A stretch of 24,606 nucleotides of DNA, from contig NW_013654426.1 in the NCBI RefSeq assembly GCF_000499385.1, positions 1 to 24,606 of the forward strand. Reading direction: 5' to 3'. The notes beneath the pieces were generated by a model. It did no database searches, was not told where the DNA came from, and saw only the letters and a program-made list of their open reading frames with translations. The position numbers were made by a program, and so were the translations under genes. This document shows, piece after piece, positions 20,474 through 24,606 of this stretch (positions are counted from its first letter, which is position 1; each line of letters begins with the position of its first letter). The DNA comes from Eimeria necatrix. Its lineage: Eukaryota > Apicomplexa > Conoidasida > Eucoccidiorida > Eimeriidae.

Positions 20474-23400
20474 TTACGCCGTGTTTTAAAGCACACAATG
20501 AAACGGTCTCATTGTTTATAGCGGGAAAGGTCAAACTTACGGAGGCTTTGCCGCCCATTACGCGCGATAGAGCTCTCCAGTTGTTTCCAATGCTATCATT
20601 TTCGAAGTTGCACTTATAGGTTCTTCAACGATGACTACAATGTCTGATGACGCACCAGCTGCAGGAGGTTTACAGTCATATCAAGGAGATATCAGTGGAT
20701 TCCGAACCTTTTTGTAATATGTTGGAAAATCAGAAAGTATGGAAAGGAATGCACCTCATTTAAAGAGCTGCAAGAGTCGCGCTATCATCTGGCTGGTTCG
20801 CAGAAAGCACAACATTCCCCTACGTGCGCAAGTCAAATGTCTTTGTTCCTTCATTTGATTCTTGGGACCTGTTCAATTTCCTCATGAAAAATGAGAATTT
20901 CGGCTACAACTTTTGTATGTAAAGCACAGCAATGAACTACTGCGTTAGAAACGTTTCTAGAATGAGCGTTACTTTCTCGATCGAAACGCGCTTCGTTCTG
21001 TTGAGGCGCACCAGCTGAAATCGATGCAGAAAAAAACTGCGCAAAAATGGACATTTTCCTTAATAAAAATCACGGGATTTTGTCATGGCTACGGCCTTGC
21101 GTGGACGTCGGCATTCGCAACAGTATTTGCCTAATCCAAACCGTAAACGAAGGCTCGGCCCATAGCAACAGTGGACTCAAAAGACCAAAGGAATCTCACA
21201 TCAGGTTTCACAGAGTTGTGTAACTGTGCCGAATCTTTTCGCTTTGTTCCTCGCGTAGCGCACGGTAAGTGCAAGCATTCGATAATACTGCACTTGGGAG
21301 CGCTCACATGCATCGCAAGGCAGGATAGTTACAATGCTTCAACCTTGGGAGTTCAAAAGATGACCTGCGTTGTTTAGCACTGTTTACGGATTATAACTAG
21401 ACTAGTACACCCTAGCTGCAGTTCCAAGCCCATTAAAGACCAGCTTGACGCGCGTGCCCTTGTGCATTAAGGACGCCAAAACTGCCTGAACCATGGTACG
21501 TATAAAACGAACACAGTCCGAAGCAAACCAGTGCACATCATTTATGGGCCGGCGTGCATCTGCATAGATCAAAGACACTGGCGTACGCGCTGCAAGTGTT
21601 ACTGCCTCGCAAGCCACCACAGCTCCGAAACCTTTTGTTTGCAGCAGCTCAGAACGTTTGTTTACACACTTTTCGGATAGTTTCTCTTTCTTCGAGTTTC
21701 CCCCGTTGCCAAAGAATTTTGCGTGATCGCGGTTTGATGATGCATATGCAGCGGGAATGTGCTCTTACTTCCATGTTTGGACCTTGTGCAGCAGCGAAAT
21801 TTATAGCAGCAGGTATGCCTCAAGCTTCAGATCTACTTTATCTCCACAGCATTAAGAAATGGCGGCCGAAGGCGCCTGAGAAGGACAATAGCCAGGTGTT
21901 GGCTTAGATTAGGTTATTCACAGTGCCCATTTTTGCAAAGAAAAAGCAATAGCCGATTTTTTCTGCATGATCAATCCATGATGTTCACTTAAAAATGAAG
22001 TGAGATAAATGCCAATGCAGTAGGAATACAATGGAACAACATTACTGGAAACATGAAGACTTGTAGCGTGGACCACGTGTGTGTGTTCGCGCATATTACA
22101 AGCGTGCAATGGCATTTCAGCTGCAAATTCAGAGGGTTGATGGTCATGCAATGCATCGTGTATAATGTGTGCCAACTCTACGGTTGGTGTACGCACTAGC
22201 TTTGTGTGATGCTAACAAACGCTGCCAACTGCAGTTGCCACTTGCCACGCGAAGCCTCCTCATGTTCGAGTTAGACATTTCCTCTCATATTTTCTACAAA
22301 TTTTCACTCCACGCGTCGTAGGCATGTTAACGCTAGACCAAGAACCTTTGATTTTCTGAAGAATACATAGCACTGCTTGATCCTCTGGATGCCATTTCCA
22401 AATATGTCCAGACATCCACCATTATGTGCGCACAAAAACTGAAATTTGCTATCTAAAGGCACTCCTTTTAAGGAAAATACCTAAATGAAAATCGCTTCCA
22501 GTGCAGGGTAGCACAGGCTTCCAACAACACGGACAATCGGTTGCAACTACACGCAATCTGCAAGGGAGTTCCAACAGGCTGGACTTGCATTAACCCAGGG
22601 CAAATAGCAAACTATCTTGTGCTCGATTCCAGATTGTGGCTCATGCGCCTGCACCTTTTCTAGCACTGCGATTTGCATGGAATAACGCAGGAATTCTGCC
22701 TGTGTTCCCTAGCTGTGATCGTGTTGCCTATGGGCATTTCAATGCATTGCATCTTTACGTTGCTTTCAGGTGCTGCGCTGGGTATCTTTAATGCGCTTGC
22801 AATTTTTGCACGTAAAAAGCGCACTGCCTACAAGAGCCGCAATATTTCAACTGTGCAGAACTGCTTTTGTATACTAGTTCGGCATTATCTTTTTACAGGA
22901 AAGTACGATTCCTGTTAACGTGACAAAAAGCCGGACATTCGACTTATATGTATGTCAAGACCCTTCTGGATTTGGCGAAATTCCTTCTACTTCATCGCAC
23001 AGTATCAAAACATGCAAAGAAGTATGATCAATCCAGCAGGCAAGCCTTCAGTACTATTTTGAAATCTCAAGATCAACTTTGCAATGATGTGATTCCGCAT
23101 GCAACTGCAGCCGCGTAGGCGGATGTGTAGTGCACCACGCTCTGTCCTTGTTTTGAACGAAAAAAACTTTCCATCCATAAATATCTGAAGAAGTTGAAAA
23201 CGGCGTTTTGGAGACTCCCGATTTAGTGGCAAGCACTGCCACGAAGTTGCTTTGAAAAGATGACGCACATCCTGCTAGCAATTGCGTTATGCTTTGTGTG
23301 TAAGCAAGTAAAGAAGTGTCCTTTAGAAGAGCATGATACCTGACACACAAATATGCAAGGCAAAAAAAAGGGAACAGGCATACACTCTGGCGAAGTACTT

Positions 23401-24606
23401 CATCATCGGCTTCCATGCACGATAGATGTAAAACCGGCATTTATGCTACCAACCACTCTTACTGAAAAATATTTACAGCACTAATGGTCACCTGCGCCTC
23501 TAGGCCATCTGTGATTTGTGAAGCACTGTATAGCATTAACGGAGCCAAATGCCAACTTTAGTTTACTCGGAGTGAAGGGAAGTTACCTGCGTTTCCTGTA
23601 TCGTTGTCCGCATGTGAGGAACAACTCCGTAGTGCTGTAGGAAGGCACTCCCAAGCAGTAATGGACCGCACATCTAGAGCAGCCAACATTAGCGTACGCG
23701 CTATTATGTTGTCATGAGCTCAAAAGCAAAATGCGGAATTCGAGAAACGACTTAAAAGCTTGTACAGTACATATACCTTGCAAATGCCGTCAACCAGGAG
23801 GGTTGGCAGTGAAGAACCAACCGCGACTGCACCATCGAGATGTAAGCATATTTAGCTGTACGTTTCTTATCAACGAAGAGCTGGTGGGGCCCGTCTGCGC
23901 AGGTTGCAACGCACAGTCACTGTACCGCCTCCACAATCCCATTGGCGCACACTGGGAGCTTCAGGATGTTAGAGCAAAGAATCCCACAACTCAACGCACT
24001 AGCTGCAATTGGAAACGTTACTTGAAAGCAAAGGCCAAACGGACTCTAGGATCATGCAGTCGCGCTAGGACTTTGTTCTAATATCCGTTTGCAAAGTAAA
24101 AGCAGGAAAAATGGAATATCCTTGTTTGCGAGAGTACCATTCAAGACGCTGTTAAAAAACATTCCTTTTCCACGTGGTTTTAGTCGTATTGCTAGTACAC
24201 AGTAAGCATATGACGACATAAATAGCCACATAAATATTTTTGGCTTCCACGTTGAATTTAATTGCATAGATTAACCACGTTACGGTTAGAGTACGTAAGC
24301 AAGCAGTTAGGAGCTGCGTCCAGTATTTAAAACTAACAAAAAGTGTCCAACATTTATCTCGAGCTATGCATGCTGCGACTCCACTCTTGTGCATCGCACC
24401 AATGAAACCATGCATCTTAGTCACTCGAGCTGCAACTGCTGGAACCCACAGTCTCCTGTATTAACAGAAGTGCACTGCTGGCGCTCTGTCACGGCCTGAA
24501 AACTAGTACCTACCGCTCGCATAAAAACAGCACCCCTTCCATGCTCTATCGTATGAATGTGCTGTTCGCGACTGCAGAAGCAGCGGGCCCTTCACCGCTA
24601 CATTGG
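20474..24606. other. Long stretch with no confident gene
   Basis: The longest frames are minus 23054-23440 (128 codons), plus 21554-21907 (117 codons, GTG first codon) and plus 23731-24081 (116 codons). None shows a domain, signal peptide or coding-like context. The 21554-21907 product has an Ala-rich middle (FGPCAAAKFIAAGMPQA) and a charged tail. GCATGC occurs at 23097 and 24368. No RNA gene, tandem repeat or mobile-element end was seen. Confidence 0.5.

Noticed and set aside
10055..20500. Shared 15-mer TTAAAGCACACAATG near 10055 and 20486
   Set aside because: The match does not extend; about 0.3 such pairs are expected by chance in a window of this size.
4816..21017. CGCACCAGCTG present three times (4816, 20651, 21007)
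   Set aside because: Three copies of some 11-mer in 24.6 kb is not very surprising, and the flanks share nothing.
1..24606. Bacterial, phage or plasmid origin; CRISPR array; rRNA operon
   Set aside because: No dense same-strand genes, no regularly spaced direct repeats, and no recognisable rRNA segment anywhere in the window.

Overview
This window looks like gene-poor or intronic DNA from a eukaryote. I found no gene that can be called with confidence on either strand. The longest reading frame in any of the six frames is 161 codons, and it starts at TTG. Many other long frames also begin at TTG or GTG. This length distribution is close to chance for DNA of about 43% G+C (judged from sampled lines). 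There are no compact same-strand genes of the bacterial, archaeal or phage kind, and I saw no tRNA, rRNA, CRISPR array or recognisable transposase or reverse transcriptase. CpG is not obviously depleted, which argues against a vertebrate. The palindrome GCATGC is several-fold over-represented, which fits coccidian apicomplexans among others, but I cannot name the organism.

The clear signals are repeats. (1) 5265-5894 is a large imperfect inverted repeat: two arms of about 225-230 bp, about 88% identical, facing each other across a 176-bp spacer. (2) 15273-15497 and 16480-16873 are direct copies of one dispersed repeat, about 91% identical in the first half and 80% in the second. The second copy carries about 171 extra bases, bounded by GGCAT and GTCAT. 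(3) 8844-9010 is a strand-asymmetric C/A tract with a C3-run cluster (a G-quadruplex motif on the minus strand), two (CA)n runs and an 8-bp ACACCGAC tandem. (4) 10585-10902 is a CTG/CAG-rich patch with an Ala/Cys/Ser-rich open frame.

The rest is unique-looking sequence. A few stretches are worth testing as exons or decayed genes, all at low confidence: 3070-3839 minus (three chained frames, including an ATG-started 144-codon frame), 6916-7502 minus (two overlapping frames), 7977-8309 minus (a hydrophobic segment then an acidic tail, with no ATG), 14464-14811 minus (ATG-started with a signal-like N-terminus), 16779-17111 plus, 20058-20473 (open in three frames) and 21554-21907 plus. No pathway or operon can be described, and no genes can be shown to work together here.
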